Origin: Marsupella aquatica
Taxonomy: Eukaryota; Marchantiophyta
Assembly: GCA_973895155.1 (NCBI GenBank)
Contig: OZ316895.1
Span: 22,878,001-22,942,000, forward strand
Direction: 5' to 3'
Length of the DNA stretch: 64,000 nt
Shown one piece after another: positions 51,701 through 62,799 of the stretch (positions are counted from its first letter, which is position 1; each line of letters begins with the position of its first letter). Both the position numbers and the translations under genes were made by a program. The notes beneath the pieces are model-generated. The model saw nothing but the letters and a program-made list of their open reading frames with translations. It ran no database searches and was not told the origin of the DNA.

Positions 51701-54700
51701 GAAACGATCAATGATAACGGACACATGATTCATCTTCCACATTCAAGGCTTCTCCTTTGAAACCTTGCTCTCAGGATTAGATGACTTGGTCAATAAACAA
51801 CGATCTCTTGAAAATCACGAGACATTAATCGAAAGGTCCAAAGCCAAAACATTTCGGACCTGAAGAGTCAACACCATTCTCTGCGGTTTCTGGAGTCGCC
51901 TTCTTGCCTCCTCCACCTTCCAACTCTTCTAAGCCTCCCAGCCCAGCATCCAACCTTTTTTGCTTCTCTGTCACGGCACCAAACTCAGCGGGATCCAATC
52001 CACCACCAAAGGCATCTGTTAGACCCTCAAATGCATCTCCAAAACCTCCATCCGCTGGATCGTAATCAAGCGATCCATAATCACCTTCAAATCCTTCCAC
52101 ACCCTTTATCGTTGTGGTTGTTGTGTCTACGGGAACGACTGTGAGTTCTGAAAGCCCCGCTGTTACATCATTGGAAACTTCTTTGTCTTTTTTGAAGCCG
52201 CTACCAGTGAGAAGTTCCTCTGGCTTGTTGATGCGTTCACTGGCTGCAAATGGGTCTTCATCTTCTGGAGGTTTTTCTTCCAATTTCTCTGGAATATTTG
52301 CCCCAAAAGGTGCACTTGCCTGGGCAGGAGTGGCAAGCAGAGCAGCCGCTTCATCACCTGCTGCCAGTGTCTCTTCAGGTAGTTCGAATGTGGTATTTGA
52401 TAAGACCTGTACTCATCCAATCAAGCAATCAAGAAACCAAAGATGCTCTTATTAGTAAACCTTCCAGTAACTCATTAGAAACCAGGAATGGTTGTCTCGC
52501 TTGTGTAGTGGCACTCATGAAAAGAAAGAGTTTCAGCAAAGTAATGCTTGCAGATAACCGTGCAGATGGGTTAAAGGAGAAATTGATTAAATTATTTCTT
52601 TTCTCCCTCGTAGTGTTTCATGCCACACATCAAGGATTTGCATACCTCAACGTGATTGAGACGCTCTACGGAGTAACCTTTGAGTTGGTTCCAACTTTCA
52701 GCACCTCTTGCTCTGTTCTCTGCTGTATCAGTTGCTGACACAACAATCTGGGTAATTCCCTCGCCATGGAAACTTGCCAAAATTGTTGCCAGGCGAGCCG
52801 CACTCACTCCACGCAGAACAATATCAAGTGCCATATAGACCTTCAAGAACGAAATAGCACCAATTGACCTGGTCAACAAACTATTGCAGAGACCAACATT
52901 ATGTACATTAATTCTTCACTTTTGTTCTTAAACTACCTTAAGACAGTAAATCGAGCTGAACAACAATGCTAACTGGTTCCACATTTTCGAACATTGTACA
53001 GTATCTAGTAGACCAATTTATTGATGGATACCACTTCTGGAGCTTCACCTCTGTGTACTTTCGAAGAACTTTGTCAGAAGTGACATCAATACCCTTGCAC
53101 GCTGCCAGAAGTACACTGCATGAAAGTGAAATCAATCAGATAAGTAAACATGGACTTCGGTCACAAATTTCATGGACGGATGAAAGTCCATGAAGCAGCA
53201 GTCGTCACTTGCAAGCGTAATTATAAAGAGTGGAATCACACTCCTGCAGAAGCAGTAGCATAGTTCCTAGCTTACATTGTAGCCAAGTGTTTCCTGTTAT
53301 TTCACGGAAAGCCCAGATGATGACCCACAAGAGTAAATTCGAGTTTCCATTGCTAATAAGATGTTGCTGACTCGAATCACATTCAACAGAAAACCCATTT
53401 CAGTAGAAAAACCTTTGTACTGATGAGCCAAGGTGGCTGCCATACCTGACAGCTTGGTTAACAGTGCTGGCACACTCGAATACATTGCTACTGACATCCT
53501 GATCAGCAGTTGTGATGCCCAGCACATATATTGAATTTACCAGCCGGTAGACGACCCGATACCTGAGTCAATCACAAGGGAGAAACCAAGGTCCTGTCAC
53601 ACGGACTGTTCATTCCTCTTTAAACGGAGACAATGCAAATTGTGCTTGCATGACTATGACTGACCATATTTACTGTTGTGGTGGGATATAGTCGCTTCTG
53701 TCCACGTGAGAGACCAGAAACTTCAGCTACACCATATTTTTATATCAAAATGAACGCTCACATGAGACACCAAATTTGTCAAATTGCGCATGTCAGAGAG
53801 GTTATGCAGATTGGATCTTAATAAGTTGTCTCGAGGCCCTGAAAAAGAACCATCCTTCAGCATATAATGTTCCAAACTAAAGCCGTCTGGTCATTCCTTG
53901 AACATACACGTCTAAAAGATATGCCTTTAAGCACAAGAACTGGCCCGCTTACTTGCTTTCTTTCCCAACCACCACTTGCCCACTGGCTGCCGAAATTGCA
54001 TCATTTCCCAGCCTACACATTCCATACTGTTTTCATGAGTTTGCAGCTCTTGCTAATAGCAATGTGGTTGCAATGAACACAGTTTGTCAATTAGTGAATT
54101 GCAGTCGACGAGTTTTTGGCATTCTCATATCGTCATTTGAAGTGGAAGATGTGAAACTTAGTATGAGTATCGAATGATACGACTATAAGAACTTCAAAAG
54201 GACGAAAACTAATCCACACAACGAATGTCACGACTGTCCTTTCGACTCACCCCAGGGGTTGTTGATCTGTTAGGTCAGATTTCCCACCGTTAGGGTTAAG
54301 GCGCGTGGTTCTGAAGCTGTGAGATGCCAATGCTGCTCGCGCAGGAGGAAACCACTCTCGCCTGAAACATGTATGACACACAAGAACGTAGTCACAAAAT
54401 CACGCAGGAAACGATTTCTCTACTTCCAGCCTACGAATTGCAGATGAGCACAGCCCCTCGAGGAGCTCTGTCGGCAATGCCTGGAACCTAATCTGGTCTT
54501 AAATTCCTTGACCTCCACAACACCCGGTTCCAGCTCAAATCCACTCTAAGAAAGACATCCGAGCACGTTCAAGAGAGGCCACAGCCTGGACGAGGGTAAA
54601 AACTAAAGCGACTAGGGTCCAAGCGAATGAAACCGAAGCTTGATATGAGGGGTTCGGCAAAATCAAAATGCGATGAGAATGGGGCCGGATCTGAAACTTA

Positions 54701-54760
54701 CGTTTGCAGTAGCACATCGGCCCCATTCAAGGGCTGCAAAGACAGAGCAAGGCATGCCAT
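48719..54760 (-). CDS. TML: TPLATE complex muniscin-like subunit (TML), 13 exons, complete
   Basis: TML is the mu-like, muniscin-related subunit of TPLATE/TSET, which acts with AP-2 and clathrin at the plant plasma membrane. Exons in coding order: 54702-54760, 54251-54361, 53953-54012, 53446-53562, 53049-53115, 52646-52840, 51860-52406, 51483-51688, 51054-51193, 50738-50783, 50211-50305, 49706-49760, and 48719 to 48961 or 48967. Every junction is GT-AG and in frame. The last acceptor is ambiguous by six bases (646 or 648 residues). The N-terminus MACLALSLQPLNGADVLLQT leads to a REWFPPAR motif. A conserved block contains YMALDIVLRG. An acidic linker (about 204-386) carries EDPFAAS, a DPF motif, and repeated GFEG/DAFEG/DAFGGG. 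The mu-homology domain starts near WLTEEISAEYRGA (about 404) and runs to the end, with ILQYRLQPEFTPIPLRLR and LSGISVISAS. Order and length match plant TML as I recall it (about 650 residues). The ATG at 54760 is chosen because it begins the conserved N-terminus. No defect is seen. Confidence 0.93.
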
Positions 54761-54894
54761 TAAAGGACTCCACGATCAAATCTGCGACTGGGCTCCGCTT
54801 TGGATCTGATCTGAGACGGCAGATTCACACGAACTGAAAACTGAAGACGGATGGAAGAAAAATTCCTCCTGTCATCACTGTGAAATGAAATGAA

Positions 54895-54935
54895 GCGCAG
54901 AAAACGCAGAAAACGCAGGAAACGCAGAAAACGCG
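54895..54935. repeat. Short tandem repeat, AAACGCAGA unit
   Basis: CGCAGAAAA/CGCAGGAAA-type units are repeated four times immediately upstream of the TML start, probably within its promoter or 5' leader. Confidence 0.88.
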
Positions 54936-55037
54936 ATGCAGGACCCGCAAACTCTACATCCGCCACATTTGCTGCACCATCGCTCCACCTTCAGAATTCG
55001 TTCACTTGACAGAGCCTTCGCTTACTGTACTCAACCG

Positions 55038-55121
55038 AGAGCTTTGGCGACACTCAGAAGAGCTTTGGCGAAACTCGGAAGGGCATTGGCGAAACTCGCA
55101 AGAGCTTTGGGGACACTCGCA
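55038..55121. repeat. 21-bp minisatellite, four units
   Basis: Four adjacent 21-bp units (55038, 55059, 55080, 55101) follow AGAGCTTTGGCGAAACTCG-A with two to four differences each. A 21-bp period keeps the frame, so one frame reads a RALAKLA-like heptad, but no gene context supports translation. It lies about 280 bp upstream of the TML start codon. Confidence 0.92.
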
Positions 55122-56530
55122 GATCTTTTGGGGTCAGTACACTTTAATAGGGGGTCTCAAAGGTTAATAGTTAGGGACTACGGCCTTTGGCCAGAGCTTG
55201 ACAAAGCGTTAAATGTTTTGTTTTTTTTCCCACTACTAGCCTTCCCACTAGCCCCATGACCCTTGAACTTAAATAGATATAAATAAGAATATTGCACAAT
55301 AAAATTTATACGTTATTTTGGTTAGTCTTTGCCCTATCCCTGTTTTTTGTCCATCCTTATTTCATTTTTATCTTTATTTAGAGTCCATGTCACTTTTGTC
55401 CATACTCATTTAAAATTTTGACTTTATTGAACCTCGGATTGACAGTTACAGTCGAAAGGCTTCACTCTAGACCTAGGCACTTAAGACCAGTTGTCGCTTT
55501 TATAATAAAATAGAGATATTGTTGGGAACTGGAGAAAATTGAACTCAAGCACTTGCCTCTAAGAGACATGAGTTCTATTGCTTATGATTCTTTCTTACAA
55601 CTTACATTAGGATCATAATGCCAAAATTCAAACACAACGCCACAAGTACAAAAAACTGAGAATTGTCGTATAGCCAAAAGAACAAAAAGGAACACTTTTT
55701 ACATAAAGACTCGGAATACGATCCCTTTAAGAACAGATTTGGAAAGAATTGAATGAATTTATCTCTCTGAGTAATCTAAAGCTCTCAGCACATAGATTTC
55801 TTGTTTCTCACTAAAAGATCAAATAAACAAAACACCAAAGTAAATAAACTTCTGTCTTATGAGTCAAGAGAGAGTCAATTATGGTCTGAAAACTCTGATT
55901 AGCTATTGCCACTCCTTCAAAAAGGACTATGGTCTTAGAATAGACATAAAACAAGTCTCATAACTCACTAATTTCTCTCCTGACTAAATAAAATTGCATG
56001 ATAAGGAATTTCCAATTTGCTAAACAAGTATTGCTCTGGTTACAAATGTAATGATATGACTTAAGATGCCGGCAACATGGTTTGACATCAGCGATACGCA
56101 ATTCCGTCAAACACTAAATCATATTCCATAAACAAAGTAACGGTACTGAATACTCTGAGAACCAAACTTTACTTCTCACATATCAAACAACAACTCTTGA
56201 ATTAGCTAGCGAATCTTGACCCTTCAAGCAAGCCTAGCAGTGAATTCAATGTAAGTCACAGAAGTTTGTAACTGAATTCAAGTATCAAGAAATTTCTTGA
56301 ATTCATAAATTCAAACATAAGTTTTACTTCCATACAAGACTTTTCTTGTTAAAATGGAAGGAGGGAAACTAACAGAAGTCTGATTGGAATTGTCCCCCCT
56401 TCTTCCGAATGGAAAAACCATGAGGTTTTATAAGTAAAGGTTCCCTTAACTGAAAAGGCATGACTTTTCAAACCTCAAATATCTAAAAGACAATCCTAAA
56501 AGAAATAAAGAAATGCATTGGAGACTTAGT
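55122..56530. other. AT-rich intergenic region, possible LTR terminus near 55519
   Basis: No gene is visible. TGTTGGGAACTGGAG at about 55519 has the look of an LTR end (TGTTGG, or the reverse of CCAACA). I could not find a partner terminus, purine tract, primer site or target duplication, so an LTR here is only a suspicion. The segment runs directly into the stem-loop array. Confidence 0.4.
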
Positions 56531-57305
56531 GGACGCTTTGTAGAGCGTCGGTGCTTTCCGGTAAAACTAATAAACAGTGGTGTTAGTCTAATTTTAACTT
56601 CTAAACTAAAAGTCGGAATGAGCTGAGACTTTTCTAGAGTACTCTACTACATATAATCTCTATGCTGGTAAAGTTTCAGACTTTTCTGAGGTCTCTAAGT
56701 GCCTCAAATAAATCGGTGAAAGTGGCACGGTGTTATAAAAGTGCGAAAACTGAAAAATTTTCTAAGTGTCGGGAACATAGTGGACGCTTCAGAAAGCGTC
56801 CAAACCTACAAAGGACTTTTGTGGACGCTTCAGAAAGCGTCGGCTGAATTTCGAGGTTTGGTCGCAGCGTCCGTCTTCTGGCCTTCAGGTGGGACGCTTC
56901 AGAAAGCGGCGAAGTCTGTCTTGGCGGACGCTTCAGAAAGCGTCGATTCTGCTTTGTCTTTGAACACGGTCGGACGCTTCAGAAGGCGTCACTTCTCATG
57001 TGGACGCTTCAAAAAGCGTCTCATCGGACTTTGGGGTTAGCGGACGCTTCAGAAAGCGTCTTAAAGCGTCCGGTGTCTGGTTCGAATAGACGTTTCACGA
57101 AGCGTCTTCTGTTCCGTGGTATCGGTGAAGGACGGCTCAAAAAGCATCGTGGTTAAGGGGGTCGCATCTGGTTGGCAGCACACATGGACGCCTCAGCTGT
57201 CTTGAGGTTTATTGGCTTTGTAACTGGGGACGCTTCAGAAAGCGTCCTTAGTTAGACTGAAGTGAGTTAACCGCCAAATGGAAAGTAGACGCTTCAGAAA
57301 GCGTC
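56531..57305. repeat. Irregular array of GGACGCTT-CAGA-AAGCGTCC stem-loop repeats
   Basis: About eleven copies of an 18-20-bp palindrome lie here. The best form has 8-bp arms GGACGCTT and AAGCGTCC around a CAGA loop. Positions: 56531-56549 (outlying), 56782-56801, 56823-56841, 56892-56910, 56926-56944, 56972-56990, 57002-57020, 57042-57060, 57088-57106, 57130-57148 (degenerate), 57228-57247 and 57287-57305. Half-copies lie near 56864, 57063 and 57186. Spacers range from 11 to about 80 bases and do not resemble each other. Spacer irregularity, eukaryotic context and absence of cas genes exclude CRISPR. Open frames crossing it are by-products of the repeated ACGCTTCAG phrase. It may lie inside a mobile element. 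Confidence 0.92.
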
Positions 57306-59984
57306 GTTTTTGCTCAAAAAGTTTGAAACGATTCAGATTTTTCTCTTATGGTCGTGTTTCAGCAAAAGTCTCCTTTCCACAAGAATCCAAACTTGAACAT
57401 AATGCCCCCAGCACTATACTGGAATAGAGGGCCCCATGGCCCACTATATGAATAGAGCGCTATGGCATAGTGTTTGGGGGAAGACCTTAGCCTCTTCATG
57501 GTTAGGGATGATGTCTCTAATTTGGCCTTACCAAATGGCCATAGCTTTTTCTTGTAGTCATATGAAAGTAATTTCTTTTTCACTAGCCTCTAGAGTGACT
57601 TATGGCCATGACATGTGACCAATATCTATGACAAAAAGTTATGGATCATGAATTTGGCAACCCATATAATCTTTTGAATGCCTAGAATGTTAACTACTAA
57701 GTTAAGGTCCATCAAATTTTGAGGTTTGAGAGCCCCTCATAAACAGAACAGGTATGATACCCTTGCTGCCTGCAAACTCCAGGAGGGACAAGTACATAGC
57801 GTCAAAATTATTATTTTTTGAAATTAAATGCAGATTGAAATTTTGAGTGACCCTTGGCAAAATTTAAGTTAAGCCCCCATGGACTTAAAAGATTCACAAA
57901 ATGCCTGGATGGACTGCAAAGAAACTTTTTTTTGTAAACAAATCCATACTTTTCTGGTCAGAATTAGCATGATTGGTTTATCCTCTTTGCAAGGTATGCT
58001 TGTGATTGTCCATATGGACACATATTGGGTGACTGCAGGAAACACAGAGTGTCATGGTGATATAACATATGTGATGAGACATAATATTTGGATGTGATGC
58101 TTCAGCAGGGGGCTACAAGCTGTGGTTTGCCTTCGTACTATATGTGATAATGTATAATTTTTTAATGTGAGTATTACTCCACAACATATATGGCAAACAG
58201 AAACATTAAAATGAATAGATAAGAGTCCCTTTTTCACTTAGCTTTGTTGGGTCTACTATGACTCAATTTAGGTAGAAAAATAACCTTTGATGGACCACGT
58301 AAGCAACTCACAAATAGAACTAAATGGACCATGTCATCTGAGCACACGGCCCATCCTGGTTACAAATGTAAATCATAGTCCATGTTGTTCACTTTCAAAC
58401 ACGGTTCATGGGTAAAATTACTAGCAGGAAGGATTTTACTGGCAAAATTTGCCAAAGGAATACTTGGTGAGACTTGCTGAAAATGATGCAAAGAAATATC
58501 TTAAAAGGTCTTGCATTTAATTATGCCAAGATCTGATGGTCCAGATTTGACAGTATAAGAGGTATGAATGTGTAGGTATGATTAATAAGAAACCATTTCT
58601 AGGTACTTTGACACTAATGTTCAAGTTGACAACAGTGTCATAATTCATTTTGTATTTACAAATATGCCACTATTTCACATATAGCCCGGGGAACTATATG
58701 CAAAAACCACGACATATTTGTAAGTACAATAAAACAGTGTCAACTATTGTAAATTCCAACATCTTTATTTAATGGAAACGTACTTAGGTACCTCCTGCAA
58801 AGACACATGTAATGCATTTGCTATTCGCAATGGCCCCTGATGACTAAAAAACACCCTAACCTGTACCAAAAATAAACAAGACACTGGTTTAATTATAAGT
58901 GGTAAAACCTTCCAATATCTGTCCGGATAACATTGAGGCTTCCTCCTTTCCTGAAGCATGAATATGAATATGATATGAATGATTGGATAAACTATGAAAG
59001 ATCTCATGAATCTGGTCAAGGTGAGGATGTGAGATAGTCACCTGTCCCCATACTTGTCAAAACCTTTTTCACCCCACTGTGATAGTCACAGTGGGATAAA
59101 GCATCCCTTTTACACCCAAGAAAATGTGCCCCTTGACACACAAAAAACATTGGAGAAAAAATATATTTGATCCTAGTTTTTGGGCAAACGTGATAGTCTC
59201 CTTGCAGTATTATGTTTGAGAGCCTTCACTTCACTTGGGTCTTTGTGGGAGAGTGGTTGTCTTGCTAGAATTCACAGAGAGAGATTCAGAAACAGTGTGG
59301 TCCATCCCAACATGAACTGCAAGCCCAGTAACATCCCGTGCCATGACTTTCAAGGTCCCCTCCCATCACCAGAAATGTTTTTCTTCCTTGGAGTGATTAT
59401 TGTTTGATGTCCATTGCGTAAGAAAGCAATCCAACCCTGTCCTTTTGCAATCTTGACTTTTCATACTCAGCTAAAATAAGGACTTGCATATATGCATGAC
59501 ACCCTATTACTATTCAGGTCCAATTGTTACTCATCCAACTGGTCATTAATTTACACATACAACATTCATAAGTTTATAAGTTGCCAGTAGGCTTCAGAAG
59601 TTTCATATGTATTCAGTGCTTCAAATGCTTCATAAGATGTGGATGCTCTTATTCTGCATAGATACTGTGGTTACTAAAAAATACAGATTCAGGAATCAAT
59701 TTTGTTCCACCCTTCACACAACGTATAGACTAGATACAGTCAAAGAAAATCAGTGTACATTGTTCTCATGATACATAGTGACTAGATTTTGGGCCAATGC
59801 TATGTACTGACTGGTTGAATTTAATCAAACCAGTGGCCGGGATGGAGGATGGTAGTACTTTGTTGTTGACTCCACATCAGCATTCAGTGCGATTGGCAAT
59901 ATCGATGCACATTAATGCATTGACATTGCCCTGGTTACAGTGGAACATATGTCTTGACGTGTAAATAGTGTATCGGGCAGTTTC
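57306..59984. other. Intergenic, no gene supported
   Basis: Short frames only. ATGGCC-type phrases and repeated AGCCCCCATGG-like words occur, but no array or terminus could be defined. Confidence 0.45.
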
Positions 59985-60130
59985 ACTCCCATTTGGGCAG
60001 ACTGCCCCTCTCGGACCATTGCCCCGAAAGCCCTATCCCTGAGGGAAGCGCCGGGCTGCCCCTATCGCCCAGCCCCTAACCCGCGCGATCAGTCCCGGGC
60101 CCACTGCCGCCCGACCTCCTTAATTCAGCC
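59985..60130. other. Isolated C-rich, GC-rich patch
   Basis: The sequence changes abruptly to runs such as CTGCCCCTATCGCCCAGCCC, GCCCGACC and CCCGGGCCCACTGCCGCCC, then returns to AT-rich DNA. No frame or RNA fold was recognised. It may be a fragment of a GC-rich element or a CpG-dense patch. Confidence 0.5.
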
Positions 60131-60618
60131 TCTCGGGTCATCATCGACCTGCGAAGCAGCCTCCTAAATTAGCCCTCAATACCCCACTTATACCCGTATC
60201 AGGGATGAGTAAACTTGATGGATCATACCTACGTTTCTGGAGGTTTGCATCTGGGCCTGTGCACATGATCCCATTTGGTACTCAATATTCATGTCATTGT
60301 TCAGGCACATTTCATTCCCGCCTAATGCAGTTTCCACAACCTACTATGCAAACTGAACATTTCTTACGCTGAATGCCAACATTCCACAGTGAAGCGCATC
60401 CGCATCCGGAGAGTGTGTCCTCTAGACCCTGGCCTTTTCTATTCTTAGTAAAAAATATGTTTAGGTATTGCGTTCATGAAAGTTAAAGCTATAATCATTT
60501 AGTGTCGTCTTCTGTATGCAGGCTTACACACTTCTTTTGTTGTTGTTGCACAGTCTACTTTGTCGCCTGTCCATCTCATAGGAGTGCAGCAGCACAACAT
60601 TTGTAGACGGTAAGACAT

Positions 60619-61110
60619 ATGTCAACCACAACCCTCTTCGATGTACAAAGTGCTATGATGAAAGAGGAAACGGGTTTTTTGGGACCCTGTAGTGTAGTGG
60701 CAGTAAATTTCATCGCCTCCAACCCTTTCCCAAAGAAATTTGTCTATTGGGGCTGTACAGAGGTCATTCAACGAGGTATGTGTAAAATTTCAATCGAAGG
60801 TCCCAAAGATAAGCATGATGCCATACAGAATGGCACGTACACTAGATTCTTTCGGTTTGAGGTGTTGTTTACGGATGGTAGTTTGCATACAAATTATGGC
60901 AAGCTTGCACTGCAAGCTACCATTTCGGACGCCACTAGAGAGTTAGTGGGCCTCTCTGCTAGTGTGTTAGCCTGTATGGAGCCAATTGATTAGTTCCATG
61001 CCATCCATGATTCAGTGAAGCATGCCCCGCTCTACGATGTGGTGTTTTGAATCAATCACGGAATTCTATATGTCCACAAGTTGGATATTATTGCAGCAAA
61101 CAACACGTAG
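60619..61110 (+). pseudogene. RPA1 C-terminal OB-fold-like fragment, broken by in-frame stops
   Basis: An ATG frame of 124 codons (60619-60993) stops at TAG, but the same frame stays protein-like past the stop (FHAIHDSVKHAPLYDVVF), through TGA at 61048-61050 and INHGILYVHKLDIIAAN, to another TAG at 61108-61110. The pattern resembles the C-terminal OB fold of replication protein A large subunit or its MEIOB-like relatives. CSVVAVNFIA and FVYWGC stand where that family has its strand and zinc-ribbon entry, then RFFRFEVLFTDGS, then the ATRELVGLSASVL helix. Of the usual four zinc cysteines only the WGC and a later MC are apparent. Two stops in a conserved-looking reading argue for a pseudogene or a transposon-carried fragment. 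Family assignment is by eye. Confidence 0.4.
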
Positions 61111-62208
61111 CCACAGTCTCACTTGTGGACACAAACTTGAACCCCTGGGCGGCTTGCGCGGCAGGGATTGCGAGTGGCACACTCACCGCATCCTATACGT
61201 ACAATTCATCCCCCACATCCGCAATTCAACGTGGTTCCAACATTTTTTGCAAGTGTAGACTCTTCACCCACACGGCCAACAATGCGGCAAACACCACCTA
61301 CAAACCAGATGCAGTCACCAATCATAAACTCACAGCCATCCTCCTCATACAGCATAGCCAAGTCAAAGGTGGTACAGGGGGATGACGAAGATGACTCAAG
61401 AAAGTAGGGCTACATTGGTTCCCTTGTGAGACGCTTAGCATAAGTTTTGAATTCATCATTGGATGCCTACTCTAGACGGAGTCAATAGTCATACAATAAG
61501 TGTAGCGTGATTGGCTGGCATACTCGAATATAATTGTAGTAGCAGTTCATTTTTGAACCAGATGTGAACTAGATGCCAACAATTAATATATAATTATTGT
61601 TTGTTTTCTCGGCAATGAAGTTGGACTACCAGGCAGACTATGTATGAGATTGTACTCACGCTATTTTTGGGCTTTTGGAAATATCCACATGTGTCTCCAT
61701 CTCATTCAGCCTGGCCTACTTGTCAGCTCATTCACTGTTGCTTTGTTTCAATGAAATTTTATTGTGCTTGTATAGATGTTAGCTTCCCAATTTCATTTGC
61801 ATGTGGGCTTGTATGGCACCGTTATGACTATACGTCAAGTTGAATCAACACTGGCAGGCGGTCAATAATTTAGCAAAATTGCCAAATGTAGCATTACCTT
61901 GCCACAGTTGACTTCCCGAATGTTTCCATCATATGAATTGTATTCCAATGATTGTATGAATAACAAGGTACAGAGCAAGTAATGTTTTCACTAAGTGTGG
62001 CATATGATTGATTCCACTATTCAACCTGCAGGTGTCAGGACTCAATGAGCCCGCGGACAAAAAGCCAGGTACTTATCATTTTTCACCATTTTTTTTTAAA
62101 ACATTTTTTACTTTACTCTCTACTTTACATGACTACAATTCGGTTTTTTCACATAGTTGAAAGTGACTAATTTTCCGCTGTTCTCAAGCGTCAAAAAATA
62201 GGCAATCT
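61111..62208. other. Region between two weak coding signals
   Basis: Short overlapping frames at 61022-61407 continue from the decayed frame above without clear identity. A possible small exon at about 62034-62069 is bounded by CTGCAG and GTACTT splice-like signals and could belong to the frame at 62209, but the joining phase is unclear. Confidence 0.3.
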
Positions 62209-62799
62209 ATGTGGAACAATCACCAACAGCCTGCTATAGTCATGTTAGATTCCACTCTGGTCCTAGTGGTGGCTTTGCCAGCACCACTTGCCGCTACGAA
62301 TGGTCCAAGTCCTCCATTGTCTGTTGTTGCAGAAGGCATGATTCCAGTGTTGGCTTCAGCGCGTCCACTTGCCCCCAAGCATGCATCATGTCAGCCCACG
62401 GCCTCAGTGCTCAACCAGCACAATGTATTGGTTACTGAGGCCCTTACCAGTGACGATGAAGAAACCCAGGTTGTTACAGTGACACTTGCATCGTCATCCA
62501 ATTTGCCCCGCCCAAGAAGTGCAAAGAAGAGGAGTTTAGGGGTTGATACCCATGTTCAACCAACACGGTTTACTCCCCGAAGAGCAAAGGTTGGGGTCCA
62601 ATATAGGGAGCAGCCCAGATGTGCGACAAGAAGCACGAAGGATCCTGTCCAATATACCCCGCAATATACAAAGCGTCAGGTTTCCAACACCACATCCACG
62701 AATGACAAAGGACCTCAAATACATCCACCGTCTCCAAAGGGGAATTACAACCCGAAGGCTGCACATTTGCAGAACTCTGTGCCCACTGCAAAGCAATAA
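62209..62799 (+). CDS. Hypothetical ORF, 196 codons, low complexity
   Basis: This ATG frame begins MWNNHQQPAIVMLDSTLVLV, passes an alanine-proline-rich stretch, then an acidic SDDEET patch and a basic segment (RPRSAKKRS, FTPRRAK). The last third is rich in Thr, Pro and Lys. No known domain is evident. The acidic and basic patches would suit a disordered nuclear segment. Since it lies 1.1 kb downstream of the RPA-like fragment on the same strand, it could be a later exon of the same decayed gene. Overlapping frames on both strands reduce confidence. Confidence 0.2.
   Translation: MWNNHQQPAIVMLDSTLVLVVALPAPLAATNGPSPPLSVVAEGMIPVLASARPLAPKHASCQPTASVLNQHNVLVTEALTSDDEETQVVTVTLASSSNLPRPRSAKKRSLGVDTHVQPTRFTPRRAKVGVQYREQPRCATRSTKDPVQYTPQYTKRQVSNTTSTNDKGPQIHPPSPKGNYNPKAAHLQNSVPTAKQ

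Noticed and set aside
51825-52283. Independent 152-codon minus-strand gene
   Set aside because: It is TML exon 7 read past its donor site into the intron. The frame's apparent start is a TTG codon inside the exon.
54936-55259. 107-codon frame with a leucine heptad repeat
   Set aside because: The heptad comes from a 21-bp minisatellite in the TML upstream region. No splice or conservation evidence supports translation.
56531-57305. CRISPR array
   Set aside because: Repeats are perfect palindromes of 18-20 bp, spacers vary from 11 to about 80 bases, there are no cas genes, and the flanking genes are plant genes with introns.
55519-57360. Complete solo LTR starting TGTTGGGAACTGG and containing the hairpin array
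   Set aside because: Only one plausible terminus was found; the partner end, target duplication and purine tract could not be located, so it was not called as an element.
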